64,000 bases of DNA from Setophaga petechia (GCA_024362935.1 JANCRA010000001.1:58618930-58682929), one strand, 5' to 3'; positions 48,801 to 63,633 are shown, counted from the first letter of the stretch. Translations and numbers: made by a program. The notes: generated by a model from the sequence alone, not told the origin.

Positions 48801-49985
48801 TTTTGATGTGCTAATGGTGTGTTCTGCTTCAGAGAACAGTGCTGCACTCATCTGGCTCTTGAGGCATTCTTGGATAGGGAGCCATGGCTATGTGTCCTTG
48901 GTGACTGCTGAATGCAGGGAGTGAGCATGTGCAAGGAGAAAGGGCTGCTTTTTGCTGTTGCTCTTGGACTGTTCACATGGGACAGATCAGTGGGCAGAAG
49001 GGTCAGACAGTCCTTAGTAAGCAAACCTAGCTGCCTTCTCATTTTGTGAGTAAAGATGTGCATACTTATCGTTCCTCTGCTGGTTACACCTTTCCTGAGC
49101 CAGTAATCCTCGTTTCCTGCAGGTCTGGCTTTGTCTATGACTCGGGAGTCGCTCAGATGAGGCAGCTACACCTGAGAGTGTCAGAGGGAAACAGCTATTG
49201 TTTGCTTTCTCTAGAGGCCCACAGCCAAGCAAGCAGGACTTGTGCCTTCTTCAGCCAAAGAAGACCTTGGAGGTAGCACGTTCCAAGTCCTAGGCAGAGA
49301 AATTATTTCAAAATGCATTTTCCTAGTAAGGACTGTCAGTGCATTTTTTTTGAGAAAGAACCAGTTTTCATTTATAGGTTTTTTGTATCATTAAGATATA
49401 TCCTTTTGCATATGGTTGAGAAAACAGTTGTCAGCTCAGTGTTTTTTGACTGAAATAATGCAGTCTGTTCTCTTTGTATATTGGGACAAAAAGCAAAGCT
49501 AAATAGCCTGGGAGTCTGATCTAATCCAGCATTTCCAGTATGTCTTAACCCAGATGTGATACCCTCATTCCAACACCATGCACCCAAAGTCAGAGAACAC
49601 TGTCATCACTTCTAACTGCATTTGGGTTCCTGCCTTTTGATGCTTTGTTCCAGACCTTGGAAAATAGTTTCCTTCTTTGGGTGTGCTTTTTCCTTACATT
49701 GCTGCAGTGAATTTGTATTTGGGCATCAGATGGCAGTTGGAAGCTGGATTGGTTTGTGGGTGGTGCTGGAAACCCGCTGTTCTTGCAGAAGATAAAAAAG
49801 TGCTGCTGATGTTGTGCCATTAACTACATTCTTTTTGCTTAGGAAAGGAAATATTTTCAGCACTGCAGGTAACCAGTTGAAAAAACAAAAAAACAAACAG
49901 AAATTACTTTTAGAAGTTTAAAGTGAGGAATATAGTTTAAAATGTTTCTATTACAGCATCCCCAGCTCTTGTCAGTTCAGGGTCA
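45876..49985. other. Intergenic downstream of AREG
   Basis: No gene recognised. BTC would be expected further downstream by synteny, but no BTC-like EGF exon or CpG island is seen in this stretch. Confidence 0.55.
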
Positions 49986-50276
49986 TGTGGGGGGATCGAA
50001 TGTAAGAAAATAGTGCAGAAGGTAGTGTCACACCTGAGGAGTTGCAGCTGTACTAATCACCAAAGATTAGGAACAGGTCTGCCCTTAATAGGCCACAGCT
50101 GTGTCCAGTAAGAAGACGAGAGCTACAAAAGAGTGGGTTAGGTGGTTATGAAGAGAGTTGGAGTTTGTTGGCTGTGCTGTGAAGAAGGAGTCAGTGCTCT
50201 GGGAAGCTGCTTGTGAGAAATCACCAAGAAGGTATGGGAGCTTTGCAATATGATGACAACAGGGTCATAGCATCTC
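49986..50276 (+). mobile_element. LTR-like interspersed repeat, copy 2
   Basis: This is homologous to the copy at 4126-4465 in the same orientation. Shared blocks include TGTAAGAAAATA, GAGGAGTTGCAGCTG, AATAGGCCACAGCTGTG, GAAGAAGGAGTCAGTGCTCT and the final GATGAC block. It lacks about 30 bases near its right end that copy 1 keeps, and its TATA-like box is mutated (CTACAAAAGAG against CTATAAAAGAG). It may extend weakly to about 50340. Confidence 0.6.
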
Positions 50277-53200
50277 AGCAAAATCTCAGACAGGCCAATG
50301 TCTTGTCAGGTCTCCCTTCCTCTCCTTGCATCCCTGCTGGGATGGTAATGTGAATTGTTGGTGGTTGAACAGGGGCTGAATCTGGTAGCTGTCCCAGGTT
50401 TTACCCATACGACAGCCCTTTTCTTGCATTGTTTGCCCTCACGTTTCTAAGTAGCGTCGTTTATGTTCAGAAATTATTGGAGGTGCACACAACAAATGCA
50501 GGTGAAGAGTTTCAGACGAAACTTGTAAGTGTAATTTGGGTAGGTACAGTGTTAGTGTGGCTCCCATTGATACTTGTCTGCATTGCTTTCAGACCGTATC
50601 TGGCTCCTTGCAGTTAAAAGGCACTTCCCTGCCTCATGCCTGGGGATGATTACTGTTGGGGATGAAAGGCAGATACCTCCTGGGTGGAGCAGAGCACAGC
50701 CAAACCAAACCAGGGCTTAGGGCAACAAATGTTCTGTCAGGTCTCGGTCCCCCTCATTTATGATGAAAGCTTTTCAAAGACATTCTCAGTAGTGACGTGT
50801 GTCAGTCCTGTGAGGTGTTCCAGGGAAGTACTATAGCATGTTGCCTGGTAAAGACAGCAGCAGTTGGGATTTCAGCTGAAAAGAGGAGTGAGGTGGAAGG
50901 ATAGGGTAGCAGGGTCGAGCAAAGTGGACCAGAATCTGGACAGGATTTGAGCCACTTCTCTCCTACCACAGACATGGCAAGGAACACTAAGGCCTATTGA
51001 GGTGTATTAAGGAATGACCCCTGTGCTAAGTGCACATCATAGTGCCAGCGCATAGCAGTTCCAGGGCCTTTGGCAGGCTCAGGAGGAAGCCTCTCTTCCC
51101 TTTCTGCACCAGGGGAGAGACTAGAGGGAAAGCTGATACAGTGCTGTGTGCTGTGTCAGGGATCAAGCCAGAAACCATTCACACACCTTTGGGAAGGTTG
51201 CCTTAGCGGCAATAGGAAGGAAATTATCCCCTTAGCTTGGCTGCACACTTATTTTTCTTGGTCACATTTACAGTCTTATAAGGTTATGAGACATGACATA
51301 GCGAAGATGTGGTGCTGTTAGCTATGTAGCCATGCCTTTACAAGATAAAGTTAAGATTTGAAAGAAGACATGATGTCCAATGACAAAAATGCTCATTGGT
51401 TTTTCAAACCTCTAATTAGATGTGCAGAAACTGCTTTTATAGGTGCAGGCTCGGTGACAGTACCTGCAAAAAGATAGATGGTGAAATTTTGTATTTGGGA
51501 AGGTCTTTCTGCAGATGTGAGGGGATTTCTGCTTATAGTGGAAGACAGGCAATGACTGTTTTTATGCTTGGTCCTTGGTTTTCTATTAAAAAAGAAAAAG
51601 GAAAAGAGAACATTAGCGCTTCTCGTCTGTTCTATGTCCATCCCAGCAATGCAGACTGGAATCGAACTGGTTTTTCTCTGGGCTGACACAATTTACATAA
51701 GAAATCACTTATTGCAATGCTAATGAGCAACCAGTGCAAGACTCAACAATGCTGTCTGTTAGCAAAACTGTCACAGGAGAAGTGGGTACAGGGGTCGAAC
51801 AGTGATGGTGGGGTGCTTGGTCATCATCAACCCTATCTCACCTGGGTCCTAGGAACATCAGCCTGGGTTTTGTCATGGATTTAGTGGGAACTCAAGGAAA
51901 GCAGCATGTTCAGAGGATCCCATCATTTTGCTGGGGTCTGAAAAATTCGGCTTTAAGACATGACTAAAGCATTTCATAATTCTTTTTGTTGAGATGATCT
52001 TGGCTTGTGCCAAAAGGACCTTTCATTCAGAAGGAATCCATAGGTAACTGAGACCTTGTTGGTGCCTCGAGAATATTGTTTGAGCACATGGCTTGAATTT
52101 GCATCCTTCTCTCTGCTAAAACCTCATTTCTGGTTTTATCTGGTTCTGTGTGTACTTAAACAGTGTTCACTGTTAGGCTGTTTGATCTTTAGGATGTGTT
52201 TCAGTCCCTGTTCTGGTGCAGAGCATGTGGCATAAAGCTGTTACATGTTGAATCCTGAGTGGGAGTAGGGTGAGTGTTGCCACTGAAATAACTCTGTGCT
52301 TTTCTGTCTCACGCCAGTGTTGCACAAGAGTCTCCAAATGAATCCCACTCAGACATCCCAAGTGATTGCACTATGGTTCAACACTATGATTCAACATCCA
52401 TGGCCTTGCTGGTGCTGGGGAGATGCTCCACAGAATGGTAAACTCACAGCAGAACAAGGCAGCTTTCCTGGGAGGAGCCAATTAATAACAACATGATCTT
52501 CATCAAGTGTTCCCACCTTTAATGAAGGTGGAAAGCCTCTTGTCCCCTTGCTCACATTTCATCACAGCCATCCCCTGGGCTCGGTGTGCAAGCCAGTCTG
52601 GAGGGAGCTCGTTGGAAAGCAGCCAGCTGGTCCGCCAGGAGATTGGATCCAGTTGCATCAGCATGGGAGCAGGAATGCTCCCAGGGCTGGCAGGACCTGG
52701 CCTAACTGGTTTTCCAAAGCTCCTCCCACAAGAGCTCCTGCAAGGACATCTACTTACCTCACCAAAACCTGGATGATCTGACCATTGTGGAAGTAGAGCA
52801 GCTGTTACCTGCAAAAGCAGAGAAGGTTAACCTTTCCCTGGGCACCCAAGTTGAGGACAGCATGAAGTGATAAGTGAAACAGCACAAAAGTGCTGTCAAG
52901 CCATAATGCCTTAACTGTAGACTGTCACAGACTAGTATCTATCAAAACAAGGATGAGCCAGGCCCTTGTTTAGTAGAAGATTAGATCAATTGGTCCGTGA
53001 TGATTAACAGCTGATGCTGCAGATAATTTTATGGAAAGCACTCCAGCCTTTCAGAAGGGCTGTCTCGGACCGACTGCTTTGTGCAGGGTTATCAGTGCCC
53101 ATGACTTTACTGTGAACCTTTCTATCAGCCATGGTGCTTCAGTGGGGAAATGGTTGTAGCTTTTGGTCATTTATATGAGCAGTGTTTTGGTGTGAAGCTT

Positions 53201-56200
53201 TATGGGAGCTTGAAGTTTTGGTTTCTTACTTGTCCTTGTGCGCATCAGGTCTGAGTGTGTACAGTTGCCTGGTATTGTGAGGCACTCCCTTCAGGGGCCA
53301 GTCCCTGAGATGCTTATTTACACAAAGGACATGGAGGCATGGCCTGGGAACCTGAAGTTTCATGTTCTTCTTTGGAGCAAGGGCATTGATGACCCCTAGG
53401 ACCAGTAGGGATGGAGGTGATAGACTTCAGTGTATGACCTAAATATTATTATAAAATAGCAATACTTAACTTTTTTTCCTCTCCTAATTTTGAGTCAGTG
53501 TCATGATTTGGGGGGGGGGGTCTGTCTGCCAGCTGTAGCGTGGCTTAAGCTGGGAACCAGGGATCATGAGTGAGAAGTCAGCAGCAAAGTTTCCGTCTCT
53601 CATCTAGGCAGCACGGGAGCAGGATATGGGCTGACATTCCAGCCCAGCTGATATCTTGTGCTCTGAAGGAAGTAGGCCAGGCAGCAGACAAACCCTCAGG
53701 CCTGTTTATGAAATATTCCTGTACAGTAGCTCCCAAAGCGAGGTGCAGGGAGACTCACAGTTACCTGGGGAGAGGGGAGCAGGAAGCAGGGCTTGAGGGG
53801 AGGCTCTTTACTAAAGCCACGACCTATGCAAAAAGAAGCCTGACAATTCCTTGTTCACCCCCCTACCTCGCTAATGACTGCTGGAAAAGCTCTCTCCAAT
53901 GCAAAGCATCTGGGATGACTTTGTAGCACAGAGAACAGTGATTAAACAGATGGTATCACCCACGAGCACGGCTGAGTGTGGCTTGTACATGTCTTGGGGA
54001 GAAACAGGATATGCCACACAAGAGAATGCTTTGCATTGGCTTGCTGTGCCCACACACCTTCTGCATGACCTGGCGTGGCGCGTCTGCCTGGCAGCCCTCA
54101 GCCCCAGCGCCGGGCTTACATGGCTCACTGCAGCACAGAGGCATGGCTACTGCCACTGGGGCCACCAAGCACGGGGATACTGGGCATGAACGATGCACTG
54201 GAGGTGTTTTCTCTCTGCTGCTCTGCTGGGAAGATTTTAGCCTGCTTAGAGTGTAGCCTCCTGGTACCTCTTGTTCTTCCTTGCTGTGTCTCTCTGTGGA
54301 CACTGTGTGTGAATAGCTGTTCCCCCCCAATACATGTGCCCTGTGTTTCCTAAGGAACCCTGACCTTCTGCTTTCCCTTCCCTAAGAAGCTAAGATTGTT
54401 GATACTTGACACTTCTAATCATTCTTTTTCTCAGCACCCCTGTCAGATCTATGAAGTGTGCTATGCTGTCCCAGAGAATCCACACAGCTGAGTGGGGAAT
54501 TCATCCCTGGCACAAAGACTTGACACTTGCGGGATATCTTGTGAGCCTCAGGTCTGTTTGCACGTTTCTAACTTCTGTGATTAATTTGTGGCCATTGAGA
54601 GTCCTGTTAGTGTAACAGCACTGCTCCCATGTCCTGGCTCAGCTGCAATGGGATGATCATGCCACTCCAGGACCTCTTTACTGTCTCCTTCGGGATAGTG
54701 CTCTCTAAGCCATTCCTGGCTTTTTATCCAAAGCTGTGTGCTCTTGGCTGTTGTGGTGAGGGATGTTTGGCTGGAGGTCCCAGCAAGGTGTAGGCAGTGT
54801 CTTGCAGTGTCTGAGACTTCTCCCTGTGGAGCCTTTCTTGAAGAGGTTGAGCAACCAAGACCTGCAACAGGAGTGCTTTGTGACCTCCTTTCAAAGCTGT
54901 AGGAAACCAGCAGCAGGGCAATGACCATTGCCTCGTTCTTCTGTCAGTCTGCATGGCTCCATGGTGCTCATGGAATTTATAACTTCCAGTGCATAAACCA
55001 GCACTAATCTGTCTCTTCTAAGCAGTATTAGGCTGATCGACTGTTAAGGCTTAAAGGTTTTTCCAACAGACTCAGAAAATACTATGAGTACAAGAGTTTG
55101 TCTGGAGATTTGACCCTGTTCTGCATAGCCTCCCAGAAAGGTTTCTATCCTCCTTTGGCCAGGTAAGAGCCATATTCTCCGTTAGTGACATGCCTTCCAT
55201 ACAGAACTGTTTCTTTTCCACTTCCCAGCAGATGAGGTGTGAGCTGCAGTGTACAAAGGAGGCACTGAGCCAGGCTTGGGAAGCTGACCTCCCTGTTCAT
55301 ATTGTCTTCTGATGCAATCCTTCCTCCCAGTGCTGCTGCAACCAGAGTGTGGCTGCCTGCTAGTCTGAGCTGTATTCCTTACAAAGGCCCAGCTGCCAGA
55401 GTTTAGCCCCCAGAAGAGAGAGCCCAGGTGAAGGTCTCAGTCAGCTCTCCTGCAGCCCTGTGGGGTTTTTGGTGAGTCACTGGAAAATGGGAGGTAAAGG
55501 GAATTTGCTCTGAGAAATTTGCCATGCAGTCATCTATTCCTAGCCTGCTGCCGTGGGTTTGTTTCTCTCTGTGCTACCAGGACAATGTGTCGAGGCTCTG
55601 CAACTCGTTCTCACCCATCCACTATTTCAGGATCTAGGTGTATCTACTTAGTAGCAAAAATTTATATAGGTTAATTCCCACACTCCCAATGAATGAATCA
55701 TTAAGGGAACAAAGAGAGGTGCCTCCTTTAAAGTATCACTGCCACCTGCATTATGAACATACGCCCAGGTTTGCCTGTATGTGTTTAACCCCTTATCAGA
55801 GCAAGTAAGTGACAGTCAGCTCTGGCACTGGCTGCACCTCTGTCATAGATGACCAGGAGGAAACCTGTTCTTGCACTTGGAAGTGATGTGCAAAATGCAA
55901 AAGAAAGCTGAAAAAGATCCTCAAACACCCATGTAGAGAGGTTTGAGCATGAAACTACCCCTGCCCAGAGATATGTCCCACCTCCTGAATGCTTTCCAGA
56001 CATACTGAGGAGGAGGAGGGATACCCTGCATCTGCTTAGCATCTGCTGAAACTGAGCTGGAAATTTGTCCCTCCCACTAGGAAAGCCTGAAAGCCTCCTT
56101 GATAGTAACTGATGAGCACTTGCAGGGGTGTAGCTGATGGTCCAAGCCAAAGGATGCAGTAGCATCCCAGTAGAGCAAATTGTTTCCTCCTGGATACAAG

Positions 56201-59200
56201 TAAGAACAGCATCCCTTTCAGCTGAGAGCTGCATTTTGGCTCGAGCTGCAAGGGGGAGGAAGGGACTGCTCTATCTCCTGTCTGTTTTTCCCATTTGGTT
56301 GGGTTGTCAGTGTACAGTCTGAAAGAGGTGTGCCCCAAGGATTCGAAAGGAGATAAGCCACTGAACTCTATTAGCACATGAAAGAAAAAACGGTGGGAGC
56401 TTCCAAAGGATGGCAAAGGTTCAAAACTTGCTCACAGAAGCACATAGTTGTGGATGATTACTGCAGCACACTCCTCCAGCTGGAGGCGTGGCAGTGTAGC
56501 ATGAAATGAGAACGGAGCACAAAGTGATTAATGCCACTGCCATTCTTAGTAAGGAATCCTATTTTTAGTACGGATTGGCTTGGAATATGCATGGCTTTAA
56601 AATCAAAGAGCCACTGAAAGGAGAACTCCAGAAAAAGGCACCAGCTGCAGAGATCAAAGTACAGATGACCCTGAGACACACAATGGCAGATGCTGAATGG
56701 TGTAGGCCCTTTGGTCCAGTGCTCTGTACTGGTGCTGTGCCATTCCCCTTCCTTTCAGGCACTGTTAGGGGTGGGATCGTAGGCTTCACTTTTGGCCTCA
56801 GTACTGTGCTTCTAAGGGACTCCAGCACTCAGATGAGAGCCACATAAATAAAACAGGTACTATCTCTCTACAGTGACTCAGAAATTGATAGTTTGGCTGA
56901 TGGTTTGTATGTGTGTTACAGACATGGCTGTGATTTCTGAAGAACTAGTGCCCTGACTCACCTGTAGGACATCTAGAAATCCTGGGCAAATATCCAGATG
57001 CCTGAAATTCTGCATGGACACCATTTTGCAGCAGAAGAGGAGGAACAAACTGTGGAAATCCTAGGAATCAGTGGCACCTACTGTGTGCTAGCTGCTCTGA
57101 CTGTTTCACTTTGCTTCAGTTAATCTAGAAGTGACTTTTCCTCTTCTGCTTTTCATAGTCCTTTAGCATAAATAACAAAAAATAAATCTCTTTCCGCTGT
57201 CATATTGAAGCATGTCTGAGATCCAAGGCATCTTTCAGAATGGCCTTTGCTGCAAGAGCATCTGTTTGGATGTTGAAGGTAGGGGGATCTCAGAGGTGGT
57301 TGGGTATCACTCTGGAAAGTCTGTGGTGGACGGAGGGATGGGCTTGGGGTCTTCATGTTTGGTTTTCCCTTTGCTGTAAAATATTAAAGGTACCATTTGG
57401 GTTTTCTCTTCTTTTCCAGTTTTGGGACATGGCACGTAATCAGAAATGGCAGCCCAAGACTGTAGGGAGCAGAGTCAGTGTGCTGTGCTGCTCAGGATTA
57501 GCAGCAAGGACCCCAGGTGACCTTCCTGCTGTCAGCACACGTGGCTGAGGGAGACAGCGAAGTTCACGTGAGAAGCTTCAGGTATGTGAAACAATGGGTG
57601 TGATCTGAAGGCTTCTGTGTTTGTTTTAGAGCATAATGTTTGCGTTGTTTGTCTTTGATTATGATTAGCACATAATCTCACATGGGGAGACTGCAGGGGA
57701 AATTCTGCCCTACGATCAGCAGCGAGGGTTATTGGTAAAGTACCTGGCTTTAGTAAAGTACCAGTGGCTGCTGGTCTGACTGTGATTACACGGGAGAGGC
57801 TTTTTGGGGACCATGCTGCTTTCCTTTCATCTGATCACAATGGCTGTCTAGCACATCTGGGAAGTTAGTCCAGGTGAAAAGAAATGTTGCAGTAAGGTCT
57901 AATTTCAGTCTTTTCAATACTAAATCTTGTAATTATTTTTTAAATGATCAGGTTTTAAATGTTATTTTTCATTTCCTGAGAATTGAAAAAAAAAATCACA
58001 GAGTTATTTGTTCTGAATGAAAGATAAGATTTTGTTTGACCTGGAGTTTTGTGTTTGGGAGTGTTTTCACTTGGCTAAGGTCACAAGAGTACAACTACTG
58101 TGAGATGAGAGTTCTCCAAGATGCCTGGTGGGGACAGGGTACCCACGTATGTGTACGCAGGTTACTGCCTGCATGTCCTCTCTGCTCTGCACATTAATGA
58201 AGATATCTTTGTTTGCAGTGAGGTGACTTAGGTGCCTGGCTTTGTCCTTGCTGCTTACCCACCCAAACACACCTCAAAGTACAATGCAAGGGACTATAAA
58301 TAGTTTGGGATCCTTAAAGGCAAAATACAGGTGCAGCGTAACCACTACTTTTGGTCCAAGTTTCATGGATCACAGCAGGAATCCTACTGAAATCTACACT
58401 TGGTTTTCCAAAGCCAGGAACACACCCTGAAGTCACTAATTGTGGTGTTTCCCCATTGATCTCCACAGGGTAGAGTTGGGCCCATGCTGAAGACTTCTGA
58501 AAATGCTGCTCAGCAGTTGTGGATCTGGTGCCATCACCTCCTGTGAACTCACTGATGTCTCACCACTGTAAGAGACAGCAAGGTCTGGCAGCTCTGCTCA
58601 CCTCCAGTGTAAGTGCTTTACAGATACCCATTGGAAGCAGGTGTACAGCATGGCTGCAGAAGGGGCCCCATGGTCTTGCTAACAAATACTGGCAACATTT
58701 CATGAAGTTCTTGTGCTCTGTTGGGGATGCAGGGAAATACAGGTAGATAACTGCACTCACATTTGGACACTTTGTAGCCTACTGCATCCTGATGTTTGTT
58801 TGTTCTTTGTTTCCCCTGTGGTTGTGTCTGTGTGCAAATCCCTGAGGTTTTAAGATGTACTTCAGGAATGTGGTGAGTGAGAGGACCAAGCCCGGCTGGG
58901 AGGACCGAAGAAGTTTGTAATGAGCTCTTGGTTTCAGCAGGAGACAGTGAGGACCTGCCACGAGTTAGGGTGTGGAGGAAATATAACAAGACTCTGAGCC
59001 AGGGCTGGGTGCCACTGAAAAGCAGGGAAAGCAGAAGTAGAGTTGGTATGGTCTTGGTGAAGCCACCTGCCAAATCCATCTGAGGTGGAGCAAAAATAAG
59101 CATTGTAAGGCCAGCCCACAGAAAAGGAGTAAGGTAGTGGAGAGGTGGAGATGGCAGAAATGGGCAGAGTTAGGAATGATGCCTCTGCCTGCCAGTGCAA

Positions 59201-62200
59201 GGCTGCTCTCGTGCAGCCCAGAAGCTGGGCTTTTGTGCTGGCTTGAACTTAGGAAGTGGAAGGAGAAGGTGTTTTGTGCACAAGCAGCTCCACCTGTATA
59301 TGCCAAAGCATTCAGTTTATGCTGTACTAACCTGGTTGTGTCAATGTTGATGAGGTGCTGCCTGACCTTCCTCTGCTCTAAGGGTTAAACTATGCAGCCA
59401 GGCTTTTTTTGACAGTGCTGCAGACAGCTGTGGGTGGTCTGTATGTCTTGCAAGAAGGACATCAAAGACTCTGTGTCAGCCCAGCTACAGGTGGAAATAA
59501 GGCCTTGGTCCTGGTTAAGCAAAGCCATTTGATTGGGCTCAAACTAACCCCAAACAAATATTCTGGGAACATTAGCATATTGTGAGGCAGTGAAGCAGTT
59601 GTTTGACTTCCTTTTCTTCTCTCCCTCCCCTGTCTATTTGCAAAAGAAGGTCTTACTCAGAAGAAAGGAATGAGGAAAGTGTAAGCCATGATCTCCTAAT
59701 ATTAATGACAGGGCCCATCCTATAGAAAGACTCATGCTTGTCCATTGGAGAGGTTGTGTGGGTCTTGGAAGAATAAGATTAATTAGTAATTGGGGCTGGG
59801 GCTAGGCAAAGAACAAACTGTGAAACCCTCAGCTCCTTTCCACATGAATGGGAAGAGCCCAAAACTTTTCCTAAGTTATTGAAACGTGTTGTGAAGTGGG
59901 AGGCCATTCGGAGTGTGGGTGATAGAGCAGGCAGGCCGTGGAATCCTGTTTAAATGCAAGTCTGTGTACAGGAATTTGGCTCCCTGGGACCTACCTGAGC
60001 TGTGCAGGTAGGTACACTTTGCTGAAGTTACTTGCAAGTAATGTGCGGGTTTTGTTGCTGTTTTACTTTCCCAATCCCAGTAGATTCTGCGTTGGCCAAG
60101 GACTCTGCAGTTGTCCAGGTTTTAGGCTATTTTCTCTGTCTGAATCTGAAATCTGTCTGCAAGGCATTTGCATGCAGTAGCACCTCTGTATCTCAGGATG
60201 CCTGCATGCACTCTCCCTCACATATCTGCAGACATGACTTTTCTGTGTCACAAGTTGAACCCGGCGATGGAAAGGCCCTGTGTGTCCTGTAACAGCATGG
60301 GCACTTTCCTGCCCTGTCACAGTTCTGCTCCTCTGCCAAGATGCTGGCCTTGCTTACAGAGCATGAGCTGGGAGGTGTGTGGGGACTGGTCTGCCTCACC
60401 CCTCCAGAACAGCCCCCAGGAGCCTGGCAGAGCTGTTGCTAGCTCCAATGAACAAAGTCAGGAACAGGTCCCTGGGTTCCTTTATCCTGTCCTTACTGAG
60501 ATATTTCAGGCATGCATGATATAATGACAGTGTGCTGCAGCCCAAAGGTGTGGTGGAAAATCTGGTTAAGCACGCTGGCTGAGCTGCTCTGTGGAACCTC
60601 AGCTGGGACATGCTGTAAGGCACAGCTCAGCACTGTTAGCACAGGAAAGACAAGAGCTGCTCCTCTCTCACTTCAGCCTGAAGAAACCGCATTTTTCCAT
60701 TTTGATTTTTCCATCAGCTCTTGCATCACTACGTAAGTGCTTGCCTGTGTGTTTGTATTTCTAGCTGTTAGGTGCTATTTCACATTTTTACTAAGATCAT
60801 CTCTTGAAGGCCCATTTATACAGATCCACTTGTCTCCTTCAGATGCAGCTTTTGGAGTCAAGTCATTCTCTCTCAGCTGCACTGCCTCTCTAGCACAGAC
60901 TGCTGTGTGTCACTCACCCCAACCTGACACACTTCAGTGCAAGTCAATATTAAGCCAGGTTTTCCCACAGCAGTACACTGTTTTATGTGCCTTGCTTGCC
61001 TCCTTGGTATCCTCTCTGACCCAAGGCACCTGACCACAGCAGTCATAAGGTCCCCAAAATCACACGTTCCCATGCTGTACCTTGCAGAGGGATTGGCAGG
61101 GCACAGTCAGAAATGTTGCCCTCCAAGGTGTATTAGGGAGGATGGAGTTCAGAGAGGGGAATGAGGACTTGCCGTGTTATTCAGATAAAGCAAAGTCCAG
61201 CAAAAAATCCAATGGCTTAGTTTGCTCTGTTGGGTAAAAGTTCAGAAAGGAAAAAAACCTGTTTTCTTTTTCCAAACTCATCAGTTTGTGATTTTTGTGA
61301 AAGAATGACTTGTGAATCTGCAAAAACTGTATTTGCAATGACAGCTGCTAAAACTTAGGATTTTACATTTATAACCACTAAGAATTTCTGAACAGAGGAG
61401 AATAAGCAAAACAGAGAGAAGCTGAACATTACAGCCTTTGTGCCTTGCAGTCTGACCTGGGGACTGTTTCCTTTCATAATGGCTGCAAGCGCAGCATGGT
61501 TTGGTGTTTGATTTGGGCCAGGGAGCGAGGCCAGCTGTGCCAGAGACACACCTGATCACTTTCCTGCTGCCTGCCCTCTGCTGTCTGGCAGCTGGGGGCT
61601 CATTCCCAGAGGGCATGGTGGAGGTGCATGGCATCCCCGCAGACAGGGCTGAGTGGGGAGATCAGAGCGACTCAGATAAAGATCACAGGTAGAGCTGACT
61701 CCAATAACTTCCTTAGGCCTCTTCTAAAGACTACTGAGTCTCTGTGACTCTGTGTTTTTGGGCTGCTCCACCATCTGGGAGTGAGAAATCCAAGCATCCT
61801 CTCTCCTGGCACTTGGAAGGAGTGCTTCTTGTTCATGCTTGTGATTTTCCATGCACAAAAACCTTCGGGAGGAGGGGAAGCACAACTGCCAAGCCCACTG
61901 GCTGGCATTGGTTTTATTACTCCTTTCAGCTTCCTTGTTGCCTCAGTTTCTGTGCCTGCAAAATGAGATTAATCATCTTTGTCCTGTAAGCTCTTTCCTG
62001 GAAGAGGAAAAGGATGAGAGTGCAGAGAGGCGTTAGTGCTGGAGTAACACACCTGCTGTGGAGCAAGGATGCAGTTACTCCCAGAGGCTGTGCTGGGACA
62101 CGGGAGTAGATTCCCAGTGCTGCCAGGTGCTGGTTTCATATCCATACCCTAAGAACTACCCCTTGTGCTCTCTTGCCCTAGGAGGACTATCTCCCCCTCT

Positions 62201-63633
62201 GTAAACACACCTAAGTGCTTGCACAGGAGAATGGCCCACATCAGCATTCCTGACTGTGTGATCTTTCTTTAGATTGGCCTTGATATTTCTTTACCTTCCT
62301 CTTCTTGAGAACTCAGGGCTCTTTTCACCTGGGCACTGTGAGCAGTTCATGCAGAGGTGTTCATGCCCTTTACTCTTGCTTGTCTTTACTTAAGCCACCA
62401 GAGTGAACACTTGCATGGGTGACAGGAAAAAGGAAGTACAGTACCCAAGCCAGCAAACGAGGCTTGGAGGAGGACAAATAGGCCCACTTGTTGTAGTTCT
62501 GAATGCACACAGGCTGATCTGTGTTAGGGCAGCATTACCTGGTACTGGGAATCAAATGTTGTTTGCTTTCTGCTTGGCAGGTGGAGCACACCAAAGGCAA
62601 GCCTCAGAAAACCCCAAGAAATCCTGTTTTAGTTGAAGGGCTTTGGCTCAGGCCTGATTGCAGCATGTGGCAGGGAGTTAGAGCAGGAAAGGCCAAGGCC
62701 AGCTGTGCTGTGTACAGCCCAAGGTTTGCCTGTACTTGTATCTGGGCAGAAATTTCTGCTAACGTGAGCAGCAGGGAGGTGATTAGTGGTACCAGCCTTT
62801 GTCTAGAGTCAAGTAGAACAAAACCCCATATGTGCAAACAGGGACATTTTCCTGAGCTCAGGTATTTGGAGCTAGGAATGTGCTTTTAAATAACCCACTC
62901 AGTACACAATTCAGCAACTTCAGCTATAAAAACTTGATTGAGAACTCTGAAACTGTGATATAACTCTTAGAAATTTCTTTGCGTGATGATTACAGGAGTC
63001 ACCAGACTGATGGACATCCGCTCCTTTGTATTCTGTTCTGGAAGTCACAATTCTTCCATCATGACAACCATTTCCATAGCAGTGAATAAATGAGAGCTTC
63101 TAGATTCATATTAAAAGGGAAGGGTATGAACATGCAGGCTTTTTACAACAAATCCTGTGAAACAAGCCCTCTGAGCAACCAGTGGTAGAGCAGACACACA
63201 GAAGGGTGGTTTCACAGCCAGGAGCTGCAATCGTAGCGTAGGGGCAGATAAGTTCTGATCTATTGAGATAGATTTTCAGATCTGTTGAGGCCTTTTGTGG
63301 GTCTGCCAAGCCAGATCATTTAAGTTACTCTCTAACCACATACTTGTATCCTATTGCTGATGATCTGGGTGTTTCTGGCATGGGAGCTGTTCAGAAAAAT
63401 ATCTCATTTTGGGTGGGTTTCTTTTAGTTGAAATTTCATTGAGGGAACAATTTATATGTGACTCCATGTCACTTAACTCATCATACAATGCCCAAGTACA
63501 AAGGGAAGGTCCATGTGCCACTTGTGACAAGAGCTTCATTGTGTTATTTGCAGATGACCAGGCACAGAAACTGTTCTGTTGTTTAAATTCTAAACTTTGG
63601 GTCACTGCTTCCTCTTTGTAATCTTTACTAGGC
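50277..63633. other. Intergenic downstream of AREG, no gene recognised
   Basis: Over 13 kb with no recognisable exon on either strand and no CpG island. A run of eleven G residues lies at 53510-53520. Open frames of up to about 160 codons on the minus strand (58618-59103) match no family I know. This may be regulatory or simple spacer DNA between AREG and the next gene. Confidence 0.5.
53510..53520. repeat. Poly-G run
   Basis: Eleven consecutive G residues, a site prone to sequencing and assembly length error. Confidence 0.9.

Noticed and set aside
51420..51686. A cysteine-bearing frame with FCRCEGISAYSG that could suggest a BTC EGF exon.
   Set aside because: Cysteine spacing does not fit the EGF module, and there is no GxxC after the glycine and no splice context.
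58618..59103. A 161-codon minus-strand open frame, the longest in the downstream intergenic region.
   Set aside because: No family resemblance and overlapping frames of similar length on both strands, which suggests chance.
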